The notes: generated from the sequence alone by a model not told the origin. A DNA stretch of 64,000 nt from Varanus komodoensis (GCF_004798865.1 NW_025336479.1:4370494-4434493); one strand, 5' to 3'; counted from the first letter of the stretch, positions 35,216-47,330 are shown. Made by a program: numbers and translations.

Positions 35216-35734
35216 TACAGCCTCCCTCTCTCCCAGGGAAGAGAAGAGTGAAGCACACACCAGAGGCAAAAATGTGGCCTTCTAGCAACATGCATTTCTT
35301 GCCCCTTTCTCATCACAGCTGAGAGTATCAGTCAGAAGGCATTGTGCAGCCATTGTGTCTTTTGCATTCCCACAGGAGGAACAAGAGGCAGATATCCGTG
35401 GAAGATGACATTGTCAGTTACCCCCATAAAAATCCATGAATGAAAAACCCATGGAAATGGCATGATAAAAACGTGTGCAAACACAGGTGCAAGCAGGCCT
35501 TACTCCCAGTCAGAGGAATGACTTCAGGCCAGTGGTGAGAGTGGCGAGAGGACCCTTCTGGTCCTGCCAGTGTGGTTGGGTGGGTAGGTCCCCATACCTC
35601 CATGACATGGGCCATCATTCATTTTTGGTTCCAGTCTCTCCTTGACTCTCTACCTTCTTTTTCCTTCCCCCAGGAGGGACTCCTTTTTCCATCTAAGGAT
35701 CTCAGCATGGAAGAGCTCCTCACTTGAACTCCTT

Positions 35735-36265
35735 CATCGCACATGAATTAAAAACACATATTTTTTTCTGCAGGCTTTATAACAATCTGAAGGAATATGG
35801 TTTTACGGTATGCACACCAAAAACTTGGAATTATTGAGGAATGAAAAACAAACAAACAGGGAACAAACAGGCATCTGCATGTGCATACAATAAGATGGAC
35901 AAATAATTTCCAGTGGTTGAAATTTACAGCTAAGGAGAGAGATTAATCTGGCAGAAAGCATGGATTTACAGCACTGCTAAACAACGGGTGGCTAGTAAAA
36001 ACAGATGTGGTAGCTTGATCTAAGAATATTTACTTCATATATTTTGGAAATTTACATTTTAACAATGTAACTTAATAACTTCAGTGTGATTAAGTGGCCT
36101 TTGTCTAGCCTTTTAAATTCTATACAAGTGTGAAAATGTAAGTTGATAGATGTACTTATTTTTAAAGAAACGGCTTAAAAATGAACAGCAATATGATACC
36201 TAGCAAATGTTTTATAGACAATTTCAGACTTCCTGTACACAATATATTGAATGGCAACAAGAAAA
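35735..36265. promoter_or_regulatory. Possible conserved non-coding element
   Basis: AT-rich, repeat-free, with SOX-like cctttgtc (about 36099), TAAT cores and a run of short A/T blocks typical of deeply conserved enhancers. No open frame of interest. Confidence 0.33.
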
Positions 36266-36269
36266 AGTT

Positions 36270-37695
36270 TGTATCTTGCTCCACACAAAACCTTAGGAAA
36301 AGGTTATCCATAGAAATTTGTAGGCACCCTTACTATGTTACACTGGATTAATAAAGCATTGGATAAGCAAAAGTCAGAGCAGCCCAATTCATTAAAAATC
36401 TAAAGAAGCAAAGTTGGTTTTGGAATATCCATATGAAGACTTAAATAAACAATAAATTATTAGACTGGAACCATATCTGTAAAGGCATAAATGTGTAATA
36501 AGACAATGCAGAAAAGAACCAAGGCCAGAAAAAGGAGGAAAGAATTCCAGCAATGGCAGAATTACCTTGTTACTGAGTTGAGTTGAATTGAGTTTAAGGG
36601 AAGGAGTAATCTGGATCACCTGGCTCTGTTCATTTGTCCAAAGAAAAGCAAAGTTTTTGTATAATGCATTATTTCATGTGGTTGGAAGTTCCAGAGCAGC
36701 ATTAATGGGATAGATTCCTCGGGGGGAGAGATCTGTGCTGTTTTGTTTCTTCCAAAGTACAAATACACCACCAAGTACACACAGACAGCAGGTGGGAAGC
36801 ACACACGCACGCATGCACACACACATGCATGTAAAGAGGCAGTGTGGCCCACTTTTCTAGCTTCTGAATGCTCTCTCCCAGGAGCCAGCACCAAAAGTCA
36901 ACCTATTGTGCTTAAATAAACATTAAGGGCAGAATCTTAGAAGGATACCCATACCTGTCCAAACTTGGATGGCTGTTGCATGTGGGTGAGAGCACAGCAG
37001 GTCACCTCCGCCTTCTCCTGCCCTGCAAAGCAGCCCATTTTAGCTGTCTAATGGAGACCTTGGCAGCACCACTCTCCTCCCCACTCCTGTCCCCTAAACC
37101 CTTCTTGGAGGTTGCTTTAGCAGCCTCGGAGAAGCAGCCAGCACAGGTGTTTCTGTGCTGGTTGGGAAAGGGTTGGGGGGTGCTCTGACTGCAGAAAGGC
37201 TTTCTGACATCAGAGCTGGGACTCTGAAAAACTCCATGTCCTCTAGATGCTGTCTAGGGGCCATAGGATTGCACCATCCCTCTACTTTTTACCAGATTCA
37301 AAGCCTGCCTGACCCTTCCTGTTCCCTCTGCTTCGTGATGCTTCAAATGAGGGTCTAAATTGACCAGATTCCACCCTTGACACCAGTAGCTGGTTTTGAT
37401 CGCTCATTCATTTGCAGCAGCATTTAGTGGCCATTCCAAACCAATGATCCAAAGAGTCCGTATCAGAAGACTCTTTGGAAACAGGGATTTTATACAATAT
37501 AACCTAAGGCTAAATAAAAATTATTTACCTTTCCCTCCCACTCCTCAGTAAATGTTAGTGCTCTTCCAAAAACAGTTTCAACATTGATTGTACCATTCTC
37601 ATTCAGCTGGATAAAAATATACTGCTTTTGAAAAGCAATTCGAAGGAGAAGAAACATTAAGACTATTCTCATGAGTTTGGGTTTAGGATTTTTGT
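36270..37695. other. Non-coding DNA, nothing recognised
   Basis: Contains a CA/GCAC-rich run at about 36800-36832. No repeat family was recognised. Confidence 0.4.
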
Positions 37696-37701
37696 GCTTA
37701 C

Positions 37702-37975
37702 CTTCCCTATGAGGTTGTTGAGAAGGATACACAAGTGTCCTGCTGTTAGTTACACAATCATCTGTCTGGCAGGCTATAGCCTCCCCAATTTCCTGCACTT
37801 CAACTGAACCCCTGGGGAAGATCTTGCAAGGTAATTGCAACCAAAGGACTTCTTTGGCAGTGGAAGCACGGGCAGCCAGGGAGGCTGCAGAGCAGTGGAG
37901 AGATGCAATAGCAAGCAAGAAAAAGCACGGCATCCTCAGCCACCGCAAACCAATTAAGAAAGATCCAAAATACCA
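37702..37975 (-). CDS. Candidate exon with signal peptide (unidentified gene)
   Basis: On the minus strand a pyrimidine-containing tract ends in gattgctttcag (acceptor). It is followed by 274 nt open in one frame and by a donor, gggaag before gtaagc. The frame contains an in-frame ATG at 37933. From it the peptide starts MPCFFLLAIASLHCSAASLA, which looks like a cleavable signal sequence (hydrophobic core, small residues at the likely cleavage point). It continues LWLQLPCKIFPRGSVEVQEI, then GEAIACQTDDCVTNSR and TLVYPSQQPHRE, in phase 1 at the donor. The C-x4-C pair after a 'V-x-x-G-E' stretch loosely recalls the first Ig domain of VCAM/ICAM-type adhesion proteins, but the spacing is not right and I do not claim that family. 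It lies about 2.1 kb from the CpG island, at the side where a second exon of a minus-strand gene would be. It could also be a chance open frame. Confidence 0.33.
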
Positions 37976-38277
37976 CTGAAAGCAATCCAGAATTAATTCA
38001 AAAAGAATCTGTGCTACAAACACTGCCAGTGGTGAGCCCTCCCTGTGAAAAATTGTTGGAGAATTTCTCCTCCTCCTGGAGAACTTTGCTCCCCTTCTCA
38101 GACCACAAATATGATGGAGACTTTCAAGGAGCTATTTGCATACCGATCTCATAAATATGTCTGAAAATACAGATGAGTGAAGGAAGGAACCTGAAATGTC
38201 CAGCTGCAAAGAGTACTGAGAGTGATTATTAGGATAGAGTGGCAGCAGGTTTGTTCCTGGCTTCTGTTGCTGCATCC

Positions 38278-38390
38278 TACATGCACATGGTAGGCATGTC
38301 ATGAATGGAGTCGGCTGGAGCCGGGGGTCAGACTAGATGGCCTGGGAGACCCCTTCTGACTCACTCTGTTTAAATGTTTCTATCCTGGAT
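38278..38390 (+). repeat. CR1 LINE 3' terminus
   Basis: The stretch gtcagactagatggcctggg followed by accccttctgactcactctg and tttaaatgtttctat is the final segment of a CR1 3' UTR. It is the same end as the antisense copy at 13.06 kb. Confidence 0.8.
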
Positions 38391-38619
38391 TCTTACTCTC
38401 ATTGTAAAAGATGCTTTTAAAGCTCAGGCTTGCAGGAAGCTTCCTTCTTCCACAGTCTACACAGATCATAAGGTACATTGTGGAAGGAGACTACAGTGCT
38501 AATGGTACAGCTGTTTGTACTGGGAGGAAATGTTTCAGAACACCTCATTCTCAGTCGCATGAAGTAGCATTATCAGATCAGAACAAAGGATGCAATGGCA
38601 TGACCTGAGCCCTGCATTT

Positions 38620-38990
38620 GCTTAGGCAATGTGTTGGTTCACATGATCAAAACATGCCACCTTGCCTTACATTCAGTATGGTGGCTTGTTTGAATCCCTG
38701 GTGTGCACTGGCATGTGCTGAAAGCAATTAACCCAGTCGCCCACCCAGGCATGGCTTGTGTCATCTGAACCTGGGTGGCATGGCTTGTTTGAGGGGTGAA
38801 AGAACATGCAGATAACCCAACAACAATCCATGGGTTATTTGGAGGTTGTTCTCCCTCAAGCAAGGTATGCACCTCAGGTTTGGATGATAAGGCATGATGC
38901 ATTTAGAGGAAAAATGCCTGGCATGTGCCAGCACATCCAGAAATTAAAACAAGGTATTGTGAGTTATTTAAAATAAACCGTGGCAGCTCA
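38620..38990. mobile_element. Possible hAT-type MITE
   Basis: Repeated short inverted motifs (tggcttgtttgaatccctgg, aatccatgggttatttgg, ggcatggcttgtttgagg) resemble the non-autonomous hAT repeats built on 'ccatggtt/aaccatgg' that are frequent in squamates. The ends are not defined. Confidence 0.3.
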
Positions 38991-38999
38991 TTTGATCAC

Positions 39000-39990
39000 T
39001 GGGACAGGGATAAAGTGAATTCCGGGTGAAAGAGGATCAGCAGTAGGTGGACTGCTTAAACCCTCCCATTGCCACTATTTTCCCTTTGCAAATCCTTCCT
39101 AAAGTCATTTCCTCTGCAGCTTGTTTTTAACTTTAGAGACGGGGAGGGAGGGGAGGGAAGACCTTTTAAAACATCCTGGGGAACATCTGCAATCGGTAAT
39201 TGGTAGGCAGGTGGAAGGGCGAGCCCCTCACTGATCCTCCTCGGCAAATGTGCTTCAGCCCACACAGTGCTGTCCCAAGGCGAACATAGCACAGGGTCCC
39301 CGTCCCCCTCCTAACAGCCAGTTCCACCCTTGACCATTCACAACCCCTCCACCGAGCAATGACCCGTGTGCCGTGTTCTTACTTCTCATAAGGGGATATC
39401 GCTTTTGACATAGACGCCCTTTCTTTCTCTGGGTCACTTACTTTCCCCTTGCTCCATACAAAATTGTCCCTGAGCACCCGAATTGCACTTTTGAGCATAT
39501 GTTACATTTTACCATGCAGCCTTCACTTTGGTACCCAATCCAGCCTGGCACAGATGTTTGCAACACACATGTGGACATGTCCTGAGAGTTGTATCATTCG
39601 TGTCTGTTCTTGGTACGAGGCAGGCAAAAGTTTCGTGGTAAACTGAGCTCTGTCTGACTGGGGTTTCTAAAAATTGCAAGGGAGGGTAGAGAGGAATCTC
39701 CCTGGGCTTCCTGACTTTCCAAGTATGTGCCATTTCCCCTCAAGCATCTGTATTTCTGACTAACTTTGTAAGAGACTCTGTTGAACTGAAATGAGCTCCT
39801 GCATGAGATATCCGTACAGAGGCATAAACTCTTAGCTTAGTAATAATAGGCGAACTGACAAATGTTGATTATGGTATAATGGGTATCATGGGGTTAAAAA
39901 AATAAACACAGCAACTGCTATTTAAAGCAAATCTGTAATTTAATAGTGAATATATCCAAGCGGGATATCCCCCTTCCCTAGAATCCCCCC
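39000..39990. other. Non-coding DNA left of the CpG island
   Basis: No recognised repeat. The AT-rich segment at about 39740-39960 may be regulatory, but there is nothing firm. Confidence 0.35.
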
Positions 39991-40727
39991 CAGCTCCAAA
40001 TCCTGACATGGCCCTTCTGCTTCCAGCGAGCAGCCTCCTTCCTGAAGGACAGGTAGCTGCGCAGTCTCTAGACCTCAGGGCTGCCCAGAAGGCCGGGGGA
40101 GCAGCCGCTGCTGCCATTGCAGGCAGCCCTGGCTGCACGGACCAGCGGTTTGATGAGGCACAAGGCATTTCCCTGTGTTCACATCGGAAATTGACGGCGG
40201 ATCCTTCTGCAGGCGGGGGGGACGGGGGGGGGGGAAGGGGCGCTGAAGCATCGCCCGGAGACCGGCGGCGGCGCTGGCTTAGTTTGCGAGCGTCTCATGC
40301 CCGCGGAGCTGCGGCGGGCAGAGGGAAGGCCATTTCCTATTCCGAGAGGGAAGCAAGAGAGCGGAGCCACGTCGGGTGCTTGATCTCACATCGTTTAATT
40401 GTTTGGCACACTGGGAAAGGAAAGCAAACCTTTCATTGAGAGGTTAGAGGGTCGGTGCTACAAAGAGGGCTTTTTCTTTCCCCTTAATTTAACACGAACG
40501 CAGCTTTGTGTTGCGCATCGCCCTGGTACATTTTATGTAATTAAAAAAAACCACCCCCCCACACACACCAGAGAGAGAGCGAGAGAGAGAGAGCGAGAGA
40601 GAAGAGCGAGCGAGCAACGCCTCCCCTCCTTCTTCCTGCACCGTTCATTAGCGAAAGTGACATTGATGCAGACAGGCAGCCTAAAAAGGCAGCTAACCGC
40701 TCCCTTCCCGGAGAGCCCCCACCGCCT

Positions 40728-40741
40728 GTTGCCCTAGCAAC
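40728..40741. promoter_or_regulatory. RFX X-box-type site
   Basis: GTTGCC, two spacer bases, AGCAAC: both half-sites fit the RFX consensus GTNRCC(N0-3)RGYAAC exactly. RFX factors bind such sites in promoters of ciliary and some neuronal genes. Its place in the CpG island makes function plausible. Confidence 0.6.
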
Positions 40742-40756
40742 GGCAGGCAGGGAAGA

Positions 40757-40790
40757 AACACACGCACGCGCACGCGCGCGCACGCACACC
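40757..40790. repeat. Alternating CA/CG run, Z-DNA-prone
   Basis: A run of alternating purine and pyrimidine with a CGCGCG core inside the CpG island. Confidence 0.7.
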
Positions 40791-42379
40791 CAGAAGCTGT
40801 CAGATGGAAAATGTCAATTACAGCATATCGGCATAGACGGGAGGGGGCAGGGAGGAGTGTGAAGCGGTGGGGAGGAGGAGAAGGCGGCGGCGGCGGCGCA
40901 CACGGGGCCGCCGGGCGAGCGCGGGCGAGGCAGATTTGGTGGGAGGAGGAGACGGTGGTGGGAACAGCAAATCTGTAAAGGAGCGAGGCTGCGACGGAGC
41001 GCGGAGGAGACGCGGCGGAGCGAGGCGGCGGCGAGGGAGGGGCGGCAAGCGCCGGGCGCCCGCTCCCTCCTTCCCTCGCTGGCTGCTGGGCGACTGAAAG
41101 GCAGCCGTGGGAGGGTGACGATAATGGGTCGCAGCAGTGAGACGAGCTAGGTGGCTGCTGCCTGCGTGCCAGGCGGGCAGCTCCAGTCAGTGGAGCGAGG
41201 CGGCGGCCTTCCAGTGGCGTTTATGGGTGGCCGCCGCCATTGTGCGCCCAGAGGGAGCCGCTGTGCCTGCGTGGTGGACGGCTGCGCCGCAAATCAAAAT
41301 GGCTTCTCCAGCCCCGTAGAAGCCCCTTGCGCCGCCACCTGGGGACGGCCCCTGCCGCGCCATCCCTGGCTGCCCAGCCCTGCCGCCTCGGGGGGGCTGG
41401 GAGTCAATGCGCGGGGAGATGGCGGCGTCCCTCTGGGAGAGGAGCACGCCTCCGTGCTTGGAAGCAGAAGCAAAACATGGAAACGGAGAGGGCTGCATCC
41501 ATTCATTCCGGGAAAAGAGCCACCTGACACGGACCCGTGCATTGACCTCAGCCCTCCCAGCCCCCTCGCTCCACAGCCCAGCACACATCAGGAGATCGAT
41601 GTCCGGCCGAAAGAGAGATCACCTTCTCTAGCGGCGGAGAAAAGCTGCAGACGCCCTGCTAATATTAATCACAACGAGCCCTCCTCCCTCCTCGCATCCC
41701 GCCCGCCCTTCCTAGCCGCCGCTCCCCCGCCCTCCTGCGACGCTGCCGGGGAACTGAGCGCGAGACAAAGAGCAGGGCCGGCGGAGGGGGCCGGGCAGGA
41801 GGGGCGAGTGCCGACCGGCTCGTTCCCGGCCGCGTCGGGGAGAAGCTGCAGCCGCACGCACCTGGGCATGCGCCCGCGTCCGCCGTCCCTCTCTCTGCTC
41901 GGTCATAACTCCTGTTGTCCTGCTGCCCACACGGCATTCTTCCTTCTCCTATCTGCTAGGCTCTGCTGCACACTTGGCACGAAGTGGTACTGCATTCGTT
42001 TCACTGTCGGCCGAAGGGCTTTCGCCACGATCAGTGGTGTGTGTGCGGTGCTCGAGGAGGGGAGTCCAAGGGTCTGTGCCCCGCTCAGCCAGGGATCTCC
42101 AGGTCTGGTTGGGGCACTCCCCATCTTGCACCCTCACCTGCTTTACAAGGGTGTGAGGAGGATGAAGTACCGGATAACCCTAGAACTCCTTGGGTAAGGG
42201 GAAGATGAAAATGTAACTATTTAACCCATTTGTAGCGCTGAGGCAGGACCTTACGCCCTCCGGAACAACCACAGAAGCAGAGAAGCAGGCAACAGATCAC
42301 CCATTTGCTAGCACTCGGAGGACTGAGACCGGATGAAGGTGATAGGAGCAGCCGCAGTCTCTCTCTCTCTCGCAAACGC

Positions 42380-43495
42380 ACACAAAAACACACTTTTTTC
42401 TGCAAGTGGGGAGGAGCTACTATCCCAAAGCAGTAACAGCCGTGGAGGAGAGTAAAAGCAGCCCTGAGGTTCTGTTTGGATTCAAAGGCAAGATGCATTA
42501 AAAAAACTGATAAGGTGCCACACACAGTGATTAGAAAAGGTTCACTTTGCCGGTGTACATTTTAGCAAAAGGTCAGATGGGTCCAAAAACTTTGCTACCG
42601 ATTTCCCCCTTGTCATCAGGCAAGGTGTCCTTTTCACATATACAATGAGAGCTGATGTGGAGCAGTGGCAAGGGTCAGCCACTCTTGGTGTCATTGACCA
42701 CTATCTGGCCTATAGAGATACTTTATTGGGTGGTGGTTGCAAAAAATTACTGCCAGGTAATGCATATATGAAGTGTTTTGAATAGTCTAATGAATGCACC
42801 TCATTTATGGACATACCTGTAACAGGTACATATTTCCATGGAGATATTTGTAGATATTTTTTGCATGGGAGTCTAGAACTACCTCTCTACATCTGTGAAG
42901 TAGTTTGATATGATAACAAATCTAGGCTATTGAATAATCTTACCTCATTTCCAAACTTTCTATTTGATTTTTGTTTTGTTTTTTTTAATAACTGAAAAAT
43001 AAAAGTGTGTGTGTGTGTGTGTGAGGGGCATATATTTCTTAAATGCAAAAAACCCAATGCCAAAGCATTTTGAATTTTACAGTTCATAACATTGGTTCTT
43101 CTAATAAATCATAAACAGATTTCAGTTCAATTTTGACTTTTGACTTCTTTCAGTGTGTCTGTGGTTCACCATTCTCATGATTTGCACTACAAGTCTTGGA
43201 TTAAAGGATCTCAGCATGGAAAAGACCCCTGCTTAAAAGCTTAAAGTGTATATTAGTGCCAAGGAGCTTGGGGGCTCGCAGCCCAGAAGGAGAAAAAAGA
43301 CTGCTGCTCTTTAAACAAGAGCAGCTAGCCAGAGGCTTGTACAATTTTACATATATAATTTATGAATTATACACACACACACACATACATACATACATGA
43401 AATGGATATAGATATAGAAATAGATATCTCCTTCCCCATAGCAATATTCAGTGACTCATTTTTACTGTGTTAGGTTGCAAGCATGGGCATGTTTG
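42380..43495. other. Non-coding DNA with GT and CA microsatellites
   Basis: A GT run at 43005-43022 and a CA/CATA run at about 43371-43398. Otherwise unassigned AT-rich sequence. Confidence 0.45.
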
Positions 43496-43509
43496 AAAAA
43501 ATGCTGTTT

Positions 43510-43980
43510 GTGTCCTGCCTGCACTGACTGCTTGTGTAGTTCCAAGCCCAATTTAAGGTGCTGGTTTTGACGCATAATGCATTATATAGCTCAGAACTGC
43601 AATGCCTGACAGAATGCTTCTCTGTTCGTGAACCTAATCATATACTACACTAAGGCCCTCCTTCCAGTATATCATCTGAGGAAAGCCTGAAAGGGAGAAG
43701 TGCCTTCTCAGCAAGGCCCAAGTGGTGCTAATATTGCTATATTTTTGGTGCCGGGTTAAGACCTTCTTCCACTTCAGGAATTTGGTAATAAAAGTTTTTA
43801 ATACAGTGATAAAGTTTTCAAGCTGAGACTTGGCTTTCTTGTGGTCCGTTAAAATTGTTTAGATGTGTGTGCTGTCTGTTTATGCTTGTAATGTTTTTCA
43901 TGTTATGTACGATATTGTATTTTAATCTTTGTTAATCTTAGAAAATTTGGGCTATCAAGTGGTATAGAAATGAAATGAAA
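43510..43980 (+). repeat. L2-like LINE 3' part
   Basis: The plus strand contains agttccaagcccaatttaag followed by gtgctggttttgac, the 'FKVLVLT' region of the ORF2 C-terminus. Next come 'agtgccttctcagcaaggcc' and the terminal gctatcaagtggtatagaa. Strongly diverged, 5' truncated. Confidence 0.65.
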
Positions 43981-43989
43981 TATATGTTG

Positions 43990-46320
43990 CAGTCCTCTCC
44001 ATAATTTTCTGCAGAAAAGCAGGTTCAGGAGGGCCCTTATGAGCAAAGAAGTGCTGGCTGCAAGGGATTGCATAACCTTTGCCCTGCCAGCTGGCATTCT
44101 GCTTCCAATTATTCCCTCTAAGTGTGGGATTCTGACTGTGTGTGTTTGCTTGCAATTTCACCCTCGTGTGGAGAATGAAGCAAGAAATGAGGGTGGGCTG
44201 ATCAGGGCAGAAAAGCACAGTTAAGAAAGGGCTTAAGTGCCACCTGTACTCTTAAATGGGTCACTTTCAACATTGCCCCCTTTCCTCCCAAAACGTTATA
44301 ACTGCTATCGCAATCCACATGTTTGTGAATGATGTGCTGTTAGGAGTTGCAAAGATGCCACTCTGCCCAGTGTGTGTTTGTAACCTATTCTACTAGCACA
44401 CTGATAAGTGGCTTTTCATCTATCACCTGGACATCATGTTTCATTCTTCCAACCTGGAAAGAAGACATGACAACCTTTGAAGAGTTCTTAATTTTTTAAA
44501 TTTTTTAAACACAGTTGCAAATACGGAAGTCCACTTGTCACCCTGTCCTGGTTGTATGTATGACATTGATCCCTGTCACTGCATTCTAGTTGTGCTACTG
44601 GAACCATGGATTGGGACAACAGTGTTGCTGGTGTCTTGGGACTGTTATCTCCCTTGCTAAAAAACAGAGGGAGTCTAAGCACAGTGGGCTGCACAGAGAA
44701 CTACACTGCAGGGCCTGGAGACCAATTAGATGACATTAATTACCTTTTTGATATTGCTTCCAGCTTTTTGAAATCCTACCACCACCCTCAACATGCACTG
44801 GCATGTGTGCGCGCACACACACGCACATTAGATGCTTCAAAGGAACAACCTGTCTGATGCCCTGGACAGGTTGAAGTCTCTGGAGTTCCAGGGCCTCAAT
44901 TATATCTTTCAGCTCAGCCCACTGCCTATAATCCTAATATGGGGGGCACTGACCTTTTCAAGTCTTACAAAGGATTGCTCGAATGAAGGAAGATGACAAC
45001 CCGAGAAAGAGAGAGGATGAACAAAAGAGTGGAACAGGAAATGGCAAGACATGGGAAAGATTTTCCTCTTTGCTGTCACTGGGTTTCGTTCTAACTTCCT
45101 TTACATAATTTATTGATTTAAATTATATGAACACTGAACTGTGTGAGGGAACAGTGAGACATAATTGGAGCATACTGGAACCAGAGGAAGGCATCCCTGC
45201 AAGTAAAAATGGCAGACTGGAAGAAGCTGCTTCCCGTGTTCTAATTTTAACAACATGATGTGGTTGAGATCCCTCATGTCACATATGTCTCACCTGAAAA
45301 GCCCACTGTGGGGGAGGACCTTGCCAGTTTCTAATTTTCCCTTTGAAGGATGACACTGGAATGTGTGGAAGCAGTAACACATCTTCTTTCTTTCCCTGAG
45401 CAGTTTTAACTGGCATTGCAGTCTGGTCATGGGATTGAGCGTTTCCAGGGAGCAGGATGAAGCCTGTGCTCCAGGTGCCAGAGAAGAGAAACAGAGAACT
45501 GTGCTTCTCCTCACCAACTAAATCAGTTATGGGGTAAATCCTAGAATGCCACTTGATAAGATCTGTATTTGACATTGCTGATGCTTATGTTGGTGACCGC
45601 ACATTCAGGTAGAAGTGCAAAGCTGAACACCTCCTAGAGTTAGGTGATAGATGAGAGATCAGCTTCACTCATTTTTTGCAGGTAAGTTCATCCACGCTGC
45701 ACTTAATGGATTATGTAGAAGCACATGCAGAAGTGCTCTTAACAGCTGCCATCACAACTGATTTACAACAGAGCATACCTGAAATGAGGAGAGGGGCGTT
45801 CAGCTGATGCTAGATCTGAGAGTTATTGCTGTGGGCACAATGAACTGGCATATTTTTATTGTTTTGGGTGCAATGTAGGGGCATCTCCTTAAAGTACATG
45901 CCATTGCAGGTGAGCAGAGGGGTGTGCCTTTCAGGGGTGTGTGTGATCCTGATACTGTTTTGCCATACCTACCATTGGGAAAGGGCTCAGCTCCAACCCT
46001 CCATCATACAAAGAAGCTGCGTGGTGGCAACGACCTTGTCCTACATTGCTGACTGTATATAGAAGCAGCCACTGGTTTTCTAACTTGACTTCAACTGGAT
46101 GGCCACTGATAGAAAAGCCACAGCAGCCTAGTTTGGAAGAAGCTGAAGAGGCTGGCCCAGCATCCCATGCAATGACGCTGAGGCAGAAAGGCATCTTAGC
46201 AGAAGAACTGGAGCAGGAGCAAGAATGCAAGGTAGAAATAACATGGTATGGCTTAAGCAAAATGGACAGGAAAAAAGACCTGTAGTTCACAGTTGACTCT
46301 TTCCTTAGACCTAGATTCTA
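43990..46320. other. Non-coding DNA, nothing recognised
   Basis: No supported exon or repeat family apart from a GCACAC run at about 44809-44826. Confidence 0.4.
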
Positions 46321-46325
46321 GGTCC

Positions 46326-46438
46326 TAGAACAGCCTTTCCTGAACTAGTGCCTTCCCAAGTTATTTCCTATCAGCTAGCAGAGCCAATGGTCAAAAGTCA
46401 CCCAAAATACCTGCAAGTCGCCAGATTGGGAAGGATGC
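46326..46438. mobile_element. Worn palindromic MITE, same family as 14.7 kb
   Basis: The left end cagcctttcctgaactagtg and the right end gtcgccagattgggaagg match the family's termini in inverted order. The middle (gccaatggtcaaaag) corresponds to its centre. Confidence 0.45.
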
Positions 46439-46769
46439 CTGAGAGTAAGCATACCTCATATGGCTTCAAAGAAAACATCATTAGACCCAAATTGATGCAG
46501 TTTCAAATCAGAATTCTTGAAAAGGCAAAGATGACAGTGACAAAATAGGGAAATAATCTTGGGCATGTGATTCTATTACATTGTTCACTTCAAACAGGTC
46601 TCCTGCTGTTTGATATTTCAGCAGAAGATTCTATAGAAACTCCATGTAAGTTGCTTCTAGTCCCCGAGAAAGGAAGAATACAATAAGTGATGCTGCCCAT
46701 TTTCTAGTCCCAGTGAATCCCAGTGAGGTCTACATGTTCTTTTTTTAAAGCCCCATTTAGCTGAGCCAG

Positions 46770-46970
46770 AGTGATACACACATTTGTAAAATAATGATTG
46801 TCCTTGTTGTTGCACTCACCCAACTTTATGTGGCATAATTGCAGCTTTTGTTCCCCTTCAAATATAATTGTCAATCAAAATGAAAAATGTCATCATTTAG
46901 GTCTGTCCTGATCTGACAAGGAAGCCCAAATGGCCTTTAAAGTGAAGAGAGATTTAGTCTTGTCATGTTG
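46770..46970. promoter_or_regulatory. Possible conserved non-coding element
   Basis: A compact AT-rich, repeat-free block with ataatgattg, gcataattgcagc and aattgtcaatcaaaatg motifs (homeodomain and PBX/TALE type). Composition-based call. Confidence 0.35.
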
Positions 46971-47267
46971 AAAATGGCTCCAAACCTGAAAGACGATGCT
47001 AGTGTCAGGAATGGCATGAAACAGCTCCAGAGCTGTATCAGTTCTTATGCCAGCTATTTGTCCTAGCTACCCTTCACGAGGATCAAAGTTTTGTGACACA
47101 ATTCAGAACAAGGGCAATGCTTGGCAATAAGGCACCAACTAAATGACATCATTGCCCTGTGCTAGATGTGGCAGGTTGGGCCATTCTGAGTCACATTCAG
47201 AACTATCAGAGCATGCTTCTAGTCCATGGAGAACCTGTGAAACCTGGGTATTAATCTAAACTCGGAT

Positions 47268-47330
47268 AATTCCTGACCTAGGACTGATGGGAGCTGGAAT
47301 CCAACATGAACTGGTGGACCATGGGATTGG
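47268..47330. mobile_element. Half copy of the palindromic MITE family
   Basis: The text aggactgatgggagctggaa and tccaacatgaactggtgg equals the right half of the MITE. The left half is absent. Confidence 0.4.

Larger units (their letters stand above)
40000..42370. promoter_or_regulatory. CpG island, probable promoter and first exon of a host gene
   Basis: GC content and CpG density rise sharply from about 40.0 kb, peak at 40.86-41.9 kb and fall after 42.3 kb. This is the only such island in the window. Simple runs of CGG, GA and CA are present. Initiation-region motifs include an X-box (40728-40741), GC boxes (around 41034-41045) and YY1-like sites (41233-41244, 41296-41303, 41418-41427). 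The upstream ATGs open only short frames. The 348-codon plus frame 41151-42197 is GC-driven and shows no domain. A possible plus-strand donor (ttgg before gtaagg) is at 42194. Direction is undecided: a minus-strand transcript could splice to the candidate exon at 37.7-38.0 kb. Confidence 0.75.

Noticed and set aside
37702-37975. Assignment of the candidate exon to a VCAM/ICAM-type adhesion protein
   Set aside because: The C-x4-C pair is suggestive, but the spacing from the preceding Gly is two residues short and no other domain residues support it.
41151-42197. 348-codon plus-strand frame across the CpG island
   Set aside because: GC-rich sequence has few stops. The translation has no domain, is rich in Pro/Ala/Arg/Ser and overlaps equally long frames on the other strand.
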